This document shows, piece after piece, positions 43,330 through 52,352 of a stretch of 64,000 nucleotides of DNA. Origin of the DNA: Parabacteroides faecalis (lineage in GTDB: Bacteria; Bacteroidota; Bacteroidia; Bacteroidales; Tannerellaceae). Position 1 is the stretch's first letter. The number at the start of each line of letters is the position of its first letter. The notes beneath the pieces were generated by a model that saw nothing but the letters and a program-made list of their open reading frames with translations, ran no database searches and had not been told where the DNA came from. Location: positions 62,001-126,000 of the forward strand of contig NZ_JAKZMM010000005.1 of the NCBI RefSeq assembly GCF_022809355.1. The letters are read 5' to 3'. Both the position numbers and the translations under genes were made by a program.

Positions 43330-46300
43330 ATGACAAAAGAAAAGAAATTTATCACATGTGACGGTAATGAAGCAGCTGCACATATTTCGTATATGTTCAG
43401 TGAAGTAGCTGCTATTTATCCGATCACTCCGTCATCTACTATGGCAGAACATGTAGATGAATGGGCAGCAGCTGGCCGCAAGAATATCTTCGGCGAAACT
43501 GTAATGGTTCAGGAAATGCAATCAGAAGGTGGTGCTGCTGGAGCTGTTCATGGTTCTTTGCAGGCAGGTGCGTTGACAACTACTTATACCGCTTCTCAAG
43601 GTTTGTTGTTAATGATCCCGAACATGTATAAGATTGCAGGTGAATTACTGCCTTGCGTATTCCATGTTTCTGCCCGTACATTGGCTTCTCATGCCTTGTG
43701 TATTTTTGGCGACCATCAGGATGTTATGTCTTGTCGTCAGACAGGTTTCGCCATGTTGTGCGAAGGTTCAGTTCAGGAAGTGATGGATTTGGCTGGTGTT
43801 GCTCACCTGGCAACATTGAAGTCACGTGTGCCGTTCATCAACTTCTTCGATGGTTTCCGTACTTCACATGAAATCCAGAAGATTGAAAAGTTGGAAAATG
43901 AAGATTTGGCTCCGCTGATCGATCAGAAAGCGTTGGCTGAATTCCGTGCCCGTGCCTTGAATCCGCAGAAGCCGGTAGCTCGTGGTATGGCTGAAAACCC
44001 GGATCACTTCTTCCAGCACAGAGAATCTTCTAATTCATTCTATGAAGCTGTTCCTGCTATCGTAGAAGAATACATGAACGAAATCAGCAAGATCACAGGT
44101 CGTAAATATGGCTTGTTCGATTACTATGGTGCTGAAGATGCAGAACGCGTTATCATCGCTATGGGTTCAGTAACCGAAGCTGCTCGCGAAGCAATCGATT
44201 ATTTGACAAGCAAGGGTGAAAAAGTTGGTTTGGTATCTGTTCACTTGTATCGTCCGTTCTCTGCTAAGCATTTCTTGGCAGCTGTACCTAAGACTGCAAA
44301 ACGTATTGCTGTTCTGGATCGTACAAAAGAACCGGGAGCTAACGGCGAACCGTTGTATCTGGACGTAAAAGATTGTTTCTATGGCGTAGAAAATGCTCCG
44401 CTGATCGTAGGTGGCCGTTATGGTTTGGGATCTAAGGATACAACTCCGGCTCAGATCTTGGCAGTTTATGAAAACTTGGCTATGGCTATGCCGAAGAATC
44501 AGTTTACAATCGGTATCGAAGATGATGTAACTTTCACATCTCTGCCTAAGAAAGAAGAAATTGCTTTGGGTGGCGAAGGCATGTTCGAAGCTAAGTTCTA
44601 TGGTTTGGGTGCCGACGGTACAGTAGGTGCTAATAAGAACTCTGTGAAGATCATCGGTGATAACACGAACAAATACTGCCAGGCTTATTTCGCTTATGAC
44701 TCTAAGAAATCTGGAGGTTTCACTTGTTCTCACTTGCGTTTCGGTGACCATCCGATCCGTTCAACTTATTTGGTAAATACGCCTAATTTCGTTGCTTGCC
44801 ACGTTCAGGCATATCTGCACATGTATGATGTGACTCGCGGTTTGCGTGAAAACGGTACCTTCTTGCTGAATACAATCTGGGAAGGTGAAGAATTGGCTAA
44901 GAATTTGCCAAACAACGTAAAACGTTATTTCGCTCAGAAGAATATCACAGTTTATTATATCAATGCAACGAAGATTGCTCAGGAAATCGGTTTGGGTAAT
45001 CGTACCAATACTATCCTGCAGTCTGCATTCTTCCGTATCACAGAAGTAATTCCTGTTGATCTGGCTATCGAACAGATGAAGAAGTTCATCGTGAAGTCAT
45101 ACGGTAAGAAGGGTGAAGATGTGGTTAACAAGAACTATGCTGCCGTTGACCGTGGTGGTGAATACCATCAGTTGACAGTTGATCCGGCTTGGGCTAATCT
45201 GCCTGCTGATGAAAAGGCTGCCAACAACGATCCTGCTTTCATCAACGAAGTAGTTCGTCCGATTAATGCACAGGATGGTGACCTGTTGAAGGTTTCTGCA
45301 TTCAAGGGTATTGAAGATGGTACTTGGCATCAAGGTACTGCTAAATATGAAAAACGTGGTGTAGCAACATTTGTTCCGGTATGGAATGAAGCGAACTGTA
45401 TCCAGTGTAACCAGTGTGCTTATGTTTGTCCTCACGCAGCTATCCGTCCGTTCGTATTGGATGAAGAAGAACTGAAGGGTGCAAACTTCGCTACAATCGC
45501 AGTGAAAGCTCCGGCTACAATGAAGGGTATGGCTTTCCGTATGCAGGTTGACGTTATGGACTGCTTGGGTTGTGGTAACTGTGCTGATGTTTGTCCGGGA
45601 TTCAAGGGCAACAAGGCTTTGAGCATGGTTCCGCTGGAAGGTCAGGAAGCAGAAGCTGCCAACTGGGATTACTGCGTAGCTAATGTGAAGACAAAACAGA
45701 GCTTGGTTGACGTGAAGTCGAATGTGAAGAACTCACAGTTCGCTACTCCATTGTTTGAGTTCTCTGGCGCATGTTCAGGTTGTGGTGAAACTCCGTATGT
45801 GAAGTTGATTTCTCAGTTGTTCGGTGATCGTGAAATGGTTGCCAATGCAACAGGTTGTTCTTCTATCTATTCAGGTTCTGTTCCTTCTACTCCGTATACA
45901 ACCAACGAAAAGGGTCACGGTCCGGCTTGGGCAAACTCATTGTTCGAAGACTTCTGTGAATTTGGTTTAGGTATGGAATTGGCCAACGAAAAGATGCGTG
46001 CTCGTATCCAGAAGGCTATGGAAGAAGCAATCGCTGCTGAAGCAACTCCGGCTGAATACAAAGAAGTATTCCAGGCTTGGATTGAAAACCAGAACGATGC
46101 AGACAAGACAAAAGAATTGGCAGAAAAGATCATCCCGATGGTTGAAGCTGCTAAAGATAAATGTGCTAACTGCGCAACTATCGCTGAATTGTCTCACTTC
46201 TTGGTTAAACGTTCTCAGTGGATCATTGGTGGTGACGGTGCTTCTTACGATATCGGTTACGGAGGTTTGGATCATGTAATCGCTTCTGGTAAGAATGTAA

Positions 46301-46878
46301 ACATCTTGGTATTGGATACTGAAGTTTACTCTAATACAGGTGGACAGTCATCTAAATCTACTCCGGTAGGTGCTATTGCCAAGTTTGCTGCTGCTGGTAA
46401 GCGTGTACGTAAGAAAGACCTGGGCTTGATGGCTACTACATACGGTTATGTATATGTTGCTCAGATTGCTATGGGTGCTGACCAGGCTCAGACATTGAAG
46501 GCAATCCGCGAAGCTGAAGCTTACGACGGTCCTTCTTTGATCATTGCTTATGCTCCTTGTATCAACCACGGTTTGAAGAAGGGTATGGGTAAGTCACAGG
46601 CTGAAGAAAAGGCTGCTGTTGAATGCGGTTACTGGCACTTGTGGCGTTACAACCCGGCATTGGAAGCAGAAGGCAAGAATCCGTTCACATTGGATAGCAA
46701 AGAACCGGATTGGAGCAAGTTCCAGGACTTCCTGAAGGGTGAAGTACGTTTCGCATCTGTTATGAAACAATATCCGGCTGAAGCTGCTGAATTGTTCCAG
46801 GCTGCTGAAGACAATGCTAAGTGGCGTCTGCGTAGCTATAAGCGTTTGGCTGCTGAAAACTGGGATGTAGAAGCTTAA
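43330..46878 (+). CDS. nifJ: Pyruvate:ferredoxin (flavodoxin) oxidoreductase
   Basis: A 1182-residue single-chain enzyme that oxidises pyruvate to acetyl-CoA and CO2 and passes electrons to ferredoxin, a central step in anaerobic fermentation. In order: the N-terminal pyruvate domain (YPITPSSTMAEHVDEW), the CoA-binding middle, two 4Fe-4S clusters (CIQCNQCAYVCPHAA and CLGCGNCADVCPG), and the thiamine-diphosphate domain (ATGCSSIYSGSVPSTPYT, with a Cys supplying a third cluster). Codon use is strongly biased to a few codons, as expected of a highly expressed gene. It starts 31 bp after the ATPase stop. Confidence 0.97.
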   Translation: MTKEKKFITCDGNEAAAHISYMFSEVAAIYPITPSSTMAEHVDEWAAAGRKNIFGETVMVQEMQSEGGAAGAVHGSLQAGALTTTYTASQGLLLMIPNMYKIAGELLPCVFHVSARTLASHALCIFGDHQDVMSCRQTGFAMLCEGSVQEVMDLAGVAHLATLKSRVPFINFFDGFRTSHEIQKIEKLENEDLAPLIDQKALAEFRARALNPQKPVARGMAENPDHFFQHRESSNSFYEAVPAIVEEYMNEISKITGRKYGLFDYYGAEDAERVIIAMGSVTEAAREAIDYLTSKGEKVGLVSVHLYRPFSAKHFLAAVPKTAKRIAVLDRTKEPGANGEPLYLDVKDCFYGVENAPLIVGGRYGLGSKDTTPAQILAVYENLAMAMPKNQFTIGIEDDVTFTSLPKKEEIALGGEGMFEAKFYGLGADGTVGANKNSVKIIGDNTNKYCQAYFAYDSKKSGGFTCSHLRFGDHPIRSTYLVNTPNFVACHVQAYLHMYDVTRGLRENGTFLLNTIWEGEELAKNLPNNVKRYFAQKNITVYYINATKIAQEIGLGNRTNTILQSAFFRITEVIPVDLAIEQMKKFIVKSYGKKGEDVVNKNYAAVDRGGEYHQLTVDPAWANLPADEKAANNDPAFINEVVRPINAQDGDLLKVSAFKGIEDGTWHQGTAKYEKRGVATFVPVWNEANCIQCNQCAYVCPHAAIRPFVLDEEELKGANFATIAVKAPATMKGMAFRMQVDVMDCLGCGNCADVCPGFKGNKALSMVPLEGQEAEAANWDYCVANVKTKQSLVDVKSNVKNSQFATPLFEFSGACSGCGETPYVKLISQLFGDREMVANATGCSSIYSGSVPSTPYTTNEKGHGPAWANSLFEDFCEFGLGMELANEKMRARIQKAMEEAIAAEATPAEYKEVFQAWIENQNDADKTKELAEKIIPMVEAAKDKCANCATIAELSHFLVKRSQWIIGGDGASYDIGYGGLDHVIASGKNVNILVLDTEVYSNTGGQSSKSTPVGAIAKFAAAGKRVRKKDLGLMATTYGYVYVAQIAMGADQAQTLKAIREAEAYDGPSLIIAYAPCINHGLKKGMGKSQAEEKAAVECGYWHLWRYNPALEAEGKNPFTLDSKEPDWSKFQDFLKGEVRFASVMKQYPAEAAELFQAAEDNAKWRLRSYKRLAAENWDVEA

Positions 46879-46952
46879 TTTCAGGTTTTACACGTGCGGT
46901 TTCCGCGCAGGCCGGCGTAAAGCTGGCAAACTTGAATCCAAATAATTGATAA

Positions 46953-46999
46953 GGTGTGCCGATGGAGATGAGTTACTCCATTTGGCACACCTTCTTTTC
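46953..46999 (+). terminator. Terminator after pyruvate:ferredoxin oxidoreductase
   Basis: GGTGTGCC and GGCACACC arms with an inner ATGGAG/CTCCAT stem (46953-46991) and a following T-rich tract. Confidence 0.85.
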
Positions 47000-47059
47000 T
47001 TCCAATCTGTTGTTTGGGCGCTTAGAATGCTGTTTTGTTCGGATTTTGTAAGAATCCTT

Positions 47060-47090
47060 CTTGTCTGCTCGAAATAATTAGGTATATTTG
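47060..47090 (+). promoter_or_regulatory. Promoter of the sugar transferase gene
   Basis: -33 CTTG (47060-47063), 19-bp spacer, -7 TATATTTG (47083-47090). A reading that starts translation at the TTG within this element is rejected; the ATG at 47112 lies 21 bp downstream. Confidence 0.75.
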
Positions 47091-47111
47091 TGTTACGTAA
47101 ACAGGGAAAAA

Positions 47112-48509
47112 ATGGAATTTGATAAAAGACATAGCTATTTAATTCAATGGTTGATCGGGATTGGCGATTTGGCAGTATTGAATTGTATGTTCATTCTTAT
47201 ATATAGCCTTTTAGGACCTTATTATACACGGGCAATCGAATATAATATCCGAGAAGTCCTTTTGCTGCTGAATTTCTGCTATTTCCTCTCTTTGTATTTT
47301 GTACCCATACAATTGCATAAGTCGATTGTTTATTTGGATAAGGTAGTTCAGCGGGCCTGTGGACTGTTGACGTTGCTGATATTCCTGTTTAGTACATGTC
47401 TGATATTCTTGAACATCGGAGATGTTCTCGCCATATTCTTATTGTTGTATTATGTGTCCACGCTGGTTGTTTTCTCCTGTTGGCGTGTCTTTGTGCGTAT
47501 GCTGTTGAAGTTCTATCGCCGCAAAGGATACAATTTCAAGAAGATAATCATTGTGGGAGCAGGAAAGAACGGAATGGAATTATATCGTGTCATGAAAGAC
47601 GATATATCATCCGGCTTTAATATCTTAGGATTCTTTGATGATAATCTGGTATTGAAAGATATTCTCCCGAATTATCTGGGAACGACTGATCAGGTAGAGA
47701 AATATGCCTTGGAAAAAGATATTGATGAGATCTATTGTACCTTGCCGGGAACGAACGATGAAAAGATCCTTCGCCTCTTGAATTTCTCAGAGAAAAACAT
47801 GATACGTTTTTATATGGTTCCTGAGATTTACCGAAACATCAAGAAGAGTATGGTGATGGAAATCATGGAGTCAATCCCGTTGTTGACATTACGCCGTGAG
47901 CCATTGCAGGCGTTTTACAACCGGGCCTTGAAACGTGCTTTCGACATTGTTTTCTCACTGGGCATTCTTTGTACGATCTTTCCTTTTTTATACATCATTG
48001 TCGGCTTCCTGATCAAACGGAGTTCGCCGGGACCTATCTTTTTCAAGCAGAAGCGTACCGGACTGTATGGACGGGATTTTGAATGTTATAAATTCCGTAC
48101 GATGCGTGTAAATGCTGAAGCTGATACATTGCAAGCCGTGAAAGATGATCCCAGAAAGACGAAGATTGGAGATTTCCTGCGGAGAACTAATCTGGACGAA
48201 TTCCCTCAGTTTATCAATGTATTGAAAGGAGATATGTCGGTGGTTGGTCCACGTCCGCACATGTTAAAGCATACCGAACAATATTCTGCCCTGATAGATA
48301 AATATATGGTCCGGCATTTGGTGAAACCGGGTGTGACAGGCTGGGCACAAGTAACAGGCTATCGCGGTGAAACAAAAACGCTGGAGCAAATGGAAGGACG
48401 TGTTAAGCGTGATGTATGGTATATAGAAAACTGGTCTTTCTTCTTGGATCTGAAGATTATAGTGGTGACATTGCTGAATATGTGTCGGGGAGAGAAGAAT
48501 GCATATTGA
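47112..48509 (+). CDS. Undecaprenyl-phosphate sugar phosphotransferase (WcaJ/WbaP type)
   Basis: A 465-residue polyisoprenyl-phosphate hexose-1-phosphate transferase that starts capsule, exopolysaccharide or O-antigen repeat units on the inner membrane. It has four N-terminal membrane helices, a CoA-binding-like Rossmann domain (KIIIVGAGKNGMELY), a fifth membrane segment near 275-295, and the C-terminal catalytic domain with KRTGLYGRDFECYKFRTM, RRTNLDEFPQF and GDMSVVGPRPHM. The start is the ATG at 47112, not the TTG at 47088 inside the promoter. No other glycan genes are near, so it may be a housekeeping initiator. Confidence 0.93.
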   Translation: MEFDKRHSYLIQWLIGIGDLAVLNCMFILIYSLLGPYYTRAIEYNIREVLLLLNFCYFLSLYFVPIQLHKSIVYLDKVVQRACGLLTLLIFLFSTCLIFLNIGDVLAIFLLLYYVSTLVVFSCWRVFVRMLLKFYRRKGYNFKKIIIVGAGKNGMELYRVMKDDISSGFNILGFFDDNLVLKDILPNYLGTTDQVEKYALEKDIDEIYCTLPGTNDEKILRLLNFSEKNMIRFYMVPEIYRNIKKSMVMEIMESIPLLTLRREPLQAFYNRALKRAFDIVFSLGILCTIFPFLYIIVGFLIKRSSPGPIFFKQKRTGLYGRDFECYKFRTMRVNAEADTLQAVKDDPRKTKIGDFLRRTNLDEFPQFINVLKGDMSVVGPRPHMLKHTEQYSALIDKYMVRHLVKPGVTGWAQVTGYRGETKTLEQMEGRVKRDVWYIENWSFFLDLKIIVVTLLNMCRGEKNAY

Positions 48510-48562
48510 CAAGTGATGCACAGATTTTCAGCATTTGTGTAATTCCGTATTTATAAATATTG

Positions 48563-48570
48563 TATCTTTG
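48563..48570 (+). promoter_or_regulatory. -7 promoter element directly before ruvX
   Basis: TATCTTTG ends 5 bp before the ruvX ATG. If used, the transcript would be leaderless or nearly so. The nearest TTTG (48534-48537) is 25 bp upstream, longer than the normal spacer. Confidence 0.5.
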
Positions 48571-48575
48571 CAGCC

Positions 48576-48998
48576 ATGGGAAGAATTGTAGCAATCGATT
48601 ATGGCCGAAAACGGACAGGGGTAGCTGTGACAGATACCTTGCAGATTATAGCAAATGGCCTGACAACAGTGCCGAGTGGAGAATTAGTCAAGTTTTTGTC
48701 CGATTACGTATCGAAAGAGCCGGTTGATTTATTTATAGTAGGGCAGCCTAAACAAATGAATAACGAGCCTTCCGAAAATATGAAATATGTCGAGGCCTTT
48801 GTCTCTCATCTGAAAAGAACAATTCCTCATATTCCGGTAGAGTATTATGATGAGCGTTTTACCTCAGTAATGGCTCATCAAGCGATGCTTGATGGTGGAT
48901 TGAAGAAGAAAAAACGTCAGGAAAAAGCCCTGGTGGATGAGATCAGTGCGGTGATAATTCTTCAAGCTTATTTAGAAAGTAAAAAATATAAATTATAA
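48576..48998 (+). CDS. ruvX: RuvX/YqgF Holliday-junction resolvase-like protein
   Basis: A 140-residue RNase H-fold protein of the YqgF family, implicated in Holliday-junction resolution and/or 16S rRNA 5'-end processing. It has the first-strand motif [15 protein letters not shown] with the catalytic Asp, the middle VGQPKQMN, the YYDERFTS strand and a late acidic [13 protein letters not shown]. def follows with a 1-bp gap, as in other Bacteroidetes. Confidence 0.94.
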   Translation: MGRIVAIDYGRKRTGVAVTDTLQIIANGLTTVPSGELVKFLSDYVSKEPVDLFIVGQPKQMNNEPSENMKYVEAFVSHLKRTIPHIPVEYYDERFTSVMAHQAMLDGGLKKKKRQEKALVDEISAVIILQAYLESKKYKL

Positions 48999-48999
48999 T

Positions 49000-49557
49000 A
49001 TGATTTTACCCGTATATTTATATGGTCAGCCTGTTTTGAGAAAAGAGGCTGAAGCGGTTCCTCAGGATTATCCTGATTTGAAACAATTGATTGCAAATAT
49101 GTTTGAGACGATGTACCATGCTGATGGTGTAGGCTTGGCTGGACCACAGGTGGGTTTGTCGTTGCAAATCCTGGTTCTTGATGCCGACGTATTGAAGGAT
49201 GATTATCCGGAATGCAAAGGATTCAAGCGTGCGATGATCAATCCTGTATTTCTGGAGAAGAGCGAAGAAACTGTTTCGATGGAAGAAGGTTGTTTGAGTT
49301 TGCCTGGTATTCATGAGAAAGTAGCTCGTTCGGTACGGATTCGTGTTAAGTATTATGACGAAAACTGGCAGGAGCACGAAGAAGAAGTTACGGGTTTTGC
49401 AGCTCGTGTCGTTCAGCACGAATGCGAACATCTGGCAGGACATGTGTTTATAGATAACATTTCGGCTATCCGTCGCCAGCTTAATAAATCCAAGTTGAAC
49501 AATATCATTAAAGGTTCGGTACGTTGTTCATACCGAGCAAAAGCTATAGGGAAATAA
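49000..49557 (+). CDS. def: Peptide deformylase
   Basis: A 185-residue metalloprotease that removes the formyl group from nascent proteins. All three family motifs are present: [17 protein letters not shown] (metal Cys) and QHECEHLAG, where the usual HExxD is HExxE followed by His. The length is normal. It is cotranscribed with ruvX. Confidence 0.96.
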   Translation: MILPVYLYGQPVLRKEAEAVPQDYPDLKQLIANMFETMYHADGVGLAGPQVGLSLQILVLDADVLKDDYPECKGFKRAMINPVFLEKSEETVSMEEGCLSLPGIHEKVARSVRIRVKYYDENWQEHEEEVTGFAARVVQHECEHLAGHVFIDNISAIRRQLNKSKLNNIIKGSVRCSYRAKAIGK

Positions 49558-49635
49558 AAAGATATAGTTGTCGCCTTGTTTGAATAGCATTCCTGCTAGG
49601 TAAACAGGGCGAAGTAATTTATAAATATTAGTTTT

Positions 49636-51183
49636 ATGACAGATTTAAGTAAAAACATTCAGGCCCTCAGAGAAAAGAAAGCTGTTGTGGAAATGGGTGG
49701 AGGCGAAGCTGCTATTGAAAAGCAGATTGCTATGGGTAAGATGACTGCCCGCGACCGTATTCTTTCTTTGTTGGACAAGAATTCTTTTCACGAGTATGAC
49801 TTGTTTGTAAAGCATGATGGTCGTGATTTCGGTATGGACAAGAAAGACCTGCCGGGTGATGGCGTTGTAACAGGAACTGGTACTATTTTTGGTGCTCCTG
49901 TATGTATTTATGCTCAGGACTTCACGGTTGCCGGTGGTTCATTGGGTTTGCAACATGCTCGTAAGATTACAAAGATCATGGATCATGCCTTGAAGATGAA
50001 GTGTCCGATCATTGGTATCAATGACTCAGGTGGTGCTCGTATTCAGGAAGGTGTGGGTGCATTAGCTGGTTACGGAGAGATTTTCTATCGGAATACGATT
50101 GCTTCAGGTGTTATTCCTCAGATCTCTTTGATCTTAGGTCCGTGTGCCGGTGGTGCTGTTTATTCTCCTGCCTTGACAGACTTCGTCTTTGTAGTTGAAA
50201 ATATTTCTAAGATGTTTATTACTGGTCCGAACGTAATCAAGACTGTCTTGGGTGAAGATATCTCGATGGAAGATTTGGGCGGAGCTCGTGTTCATGCTGA
50301 AATTACAGGAAATGCTCATTTCTATGCCAAGAGTGAACAGGAATGTTTCGATCAGGTAAAACGTTTGGTTAGCTTCATTCCTTGGAATAACCAGGAACGT
50401 GCTAAGATGGTTGAGCCGAAGGAACCGACTGCAATGTTGAATATTGAAGAAATCGTTCCTGCTGATCCTAAACAGCCGTATGATGTTCGTGATGTAATCA
50501 AATGTATCGTTGATGACTCAGACTTCCTGGAAGTACAGCAAATGTGGGCTGCCAACATCGTGATCGGTTTCGGTCGTATGGGCGGTGAAACTGTTGGATT
50601 TGTAGCTAACCAGCCGATGGTATTGGCTGGTGTATTGGATTGCGACAGCGCTGATAAGGCTGCTCGTTTCATCCGTTTCTGCGACTCATTCAACATTCCA
50701 ATCATTACGCTGGAAGATATGCCTGGTTATTTGCCTGGTGTTGATCAGGAACATGCAGGTGTTATCCGCCATGGTGCGAAAGTATTGTATGCATATTCAG
50801 AAGCAACTGTTCCAAAGATTACAGTGATTTTGCGTAAAGCTTATGGTGGTGGTTACATTGCTATGAACTCTCGTCACCTGGGTGCAGACTTTATGTTTGC
50901 ATGGCCAAGTGCAGAAATTGCCGTAATGGGTCCGGAAGGTGCTGCTAATATTATTTTCCGTAAGGAAATCATGGCAGCTGAAGATCAGGAAGCTATGCGT
51001 CAGGAAAAAGTAAAAGAATATATCGAGAAGTTTGCTAATCCGTATGTGGCTGCATCTCGTGGTTTTATTGATTCAGTTATTGAACCGAAAGAAACTCGTT
51101 CGTTGTTACTGCATGCTTTGAAACTTTCTATTTTGAAAGAGGAATATAGACCTGCGAAGAAACATGGTTTGCCTCCATTCTAA
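49636..51183 (+). CDS. Acyl-CoA carboxylase carboxyltransferase subunit (PccB/MmdA type)
   Basis: A 515-residue carboxyltransferase of the propionyl-CoA carboxylase beta / methylmalonyl-CoA decarboxylase alpha family. Visible motifs are the crotonase-like oxyanion-hole segments GGARIQEGVGALAGYG and CAGGAVYSPAL in the N-half, and AYGGGYIAMNSRHLGADF in the C-half. It transfers carboxyl groups between biotin and acyl-CoA. The biotin carrier follows 10 bp downstream, but no biotin carboxylase or membrane decarboxylase subunit is adjacent, so its direction (propionate-forming decarboxylation or carboxylation) is open. Confidence 0.9.
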   Translation: MTDLSKNIQALREKKAVVEMGGGEAAIEKQIAMGKMTARDRILSLLDKNSFHEYDLFVKHDGRDFGMDKKDLPGDGVVTGTGTIFGAPVCIYAQDFTVAGGSLGLQHARKITKIMDHALKMKCPIIGINDSGGARIQEGVGALAGYGEIFYRNTIASGVIPQISLILGPCAGGAVYSPALTDFVFVVENISKMFITGPNVIKTVLGEDISMEDLGGARVHAEITGNAHFYAKSEQECFDQVKRLVSFIPWNNQERAKMVEPKEPTAMLNIEEIVPADPKQPYDVRDVIKCIVDDSDFLEVQQMWAANIVIGFGRMGGETVGFVANQPMVLAGVLDCDSADKAARFIRFCDSFNIPIITLEDMPGYLPGVDQEHAGVIRHGAKVLYAYSEATVPKITVILRKAYGGGYIAMNSRHLGADFMFAWPSAEIAVMGPEGAANIIFRKEIMAAEDQEAMRQEKVKEYIEKFANPYVAASRGFIDSVIEPKETRSLLLHALKLSILKEEYRPAKKHGLPPF

Positions 51184-51193
51184 ATATTTGCCT

Positions 51194-51520
51194 ATGGAAG
51201 AGAATAAGAAAGAATTGGTGGATTTTGTAGTTACTGCCCGTAAATACAAAACGACACTGACTGAAAAATTCAAGAATCGTCCGGTATGGCATAAACCTTT
51301 TCCCGGAGATGTGATTTCTCATCTGCCAGGAACGATCGTTGAACTGGAAGTGAAAGTAGGAGATGAAGTGGAAGCTGGTCAATTACTGTTGATTCATCAG
51401 GCCATGAAGATGCTGAATCGGGTAGTAGCTCCTGTTGCAGGCGTCGTTGAAGCTGTGAATGTTCAGATTGGCGAACAGATTCCGAAGGATCATTTGATGA
51501 TTCGTATCAATCCGAAATGA
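51194..51520 (+). CDS. Biotin carboxyl carrier protein
   Basis: A 108-residue biotin/lipoyl-domain protein from the ATG at 51194. The biotinylation motif is HQAMKMLNRV, with the modified Lys in AMKM. The symmetric half-repeat LPGTIVELEVKVGDEV / APVAGVVEAVNVQIGEQ forms the flattened barrel. The N-terminal 35 residues are charged and may tether it to the carboxyltransferase encoded 10 bp upstream. A start at 51164 would overlap that gene and lacks support. Confidence 0.92.
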   Translation: MEENKKELVDFVVTARKYKTTLTEKFKNRPVWHKPFPGDVISHLPGTIVELEVKVGDEVEAGQLLLIHQAMKMLNRVVAPVAGVVEAVNVQIGEQIPKDHLMIRINPK

Positions 51521-51559
51521 TGGATGAGGACTGGTCTTATATTTATGGACTATAAAATA

Positions 51560-51599
51560 AACAGTTCAGCAAAGTCTGCTTTGCTGAACTGTTTGTTTT
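51560..51599. terminator. Bidirectional terminator
   Basis: AACAGTTCAGCAAAG (51560-51574) and its exact complement at 51579-51593 enclose a 4-base loop. T-rich tails lie on both strands. It serves the converging biotin-carrier and DUF1080 genes. Confidence 0.9.
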
Positions 51600-51670
51600 T
51601 ATGGGTTTCATCTTTTCCCGGTGTGTCATGATGGCAAAATGCCATATGAGCCAACCGATTCGGATGTTAT

Positions 51671-52321
51671 TTATTCCCACGGAGTCAATGTAACATTGCG
51701 GAATTGGATCGGGCCGCCTTCGCTTTGCAAACCGATGTGACCTTCTTTGACCTTGTTTGTTCCTGTATTCTGATAAACACCGTTGATATATACAGTAATG
51801 ACTCCATCTTTCACGAAGATGTTGGCTTCATTCCATTCTCCGGCTTTATTCTCACTCGATTTGGTATGTTTCTGAACAACAGGGAAAGCAGGACGAGGTT
51901 GTCCGGGCTTGTTTTGGAATTCAGCCAAATCTGAGCCACCTAATAAAACGAAGTCACCAGCATCACCGGCATGCAACTGGCATTCGACACCGTTCGGGAA
52001 CGGATTCTTCAGGTCTTCAATCAACAGGAAGATACCGCTGTTGGCTTCTTTGCCGTCGGGCCATCTCCATTCAACATGCAGTTTATAGTTACTGTATTTC
52101 TGTTTGGTGTACATATAACCAAAAGGCTGACCAGCGATTTGAATCATGCCGTCTTTGACAGAATATACTTGTTCTGCAGGAACTGAATTCTTGTCAACTA
52201 AAAATTCCCAATTCGACAAGTCTTTCCCGTTAAATAATTTCTCTGTTTTCTGTGCTTGTACAGACAGACTTCCCATCAGGGAAATACCTGCTATACCTAA
52301 AATAGCTAATTTTCTTTTCAT
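51671..52321 (-). CDS. DUF1080 (3-keto-disaccharide hydrolase-like) exported protein
   Basis: A 216-residue concanavalin-like beta-sandwich protein with a signal peptide (1-23, SVQAQ). It has the DUF1080 pattern LFNGKDLSNWEF at the start, WRWPDGKEANSGIFL and ECQLHAGD in the middle, and the ending GGPIQFRNVTLTPW. Members act on 3-keto-glycosides or bind glycans. The single gene lies between a terminator and ettA, so the substrate is unknown. Confidence 0.9.
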   Translation of the reverse strand: MKRKLAILGIAGISLMGSLSVQAQKTEKLFNGKDLSNWEFLVDKNSVPAEQVYSVKDGMIQIAGQPFGYMYTKQKYSNYKLHVEWRWPDGKEANSGIFLLIEDLKNPFPNGVECQLHAGDAGDFVLLGGSDLAEFQNKPGQPRPAFPVVQKHTKSSENKAGEWNEANIFVKDGVITVYINGVYQNTGTNKVKEGHIGLQSEGGPIQFRNVTLTPWE

Positions 52322-52352
52322 GGTTCTCTATGATTGTTATGTTTGTTATGGA

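Noticed and set aside
47088-47111. TTG start for the sugar transferase
   Set aside because: The TTG is part of the TATATTTG promoter element; the ATG at 47112 gives the normal protein start.
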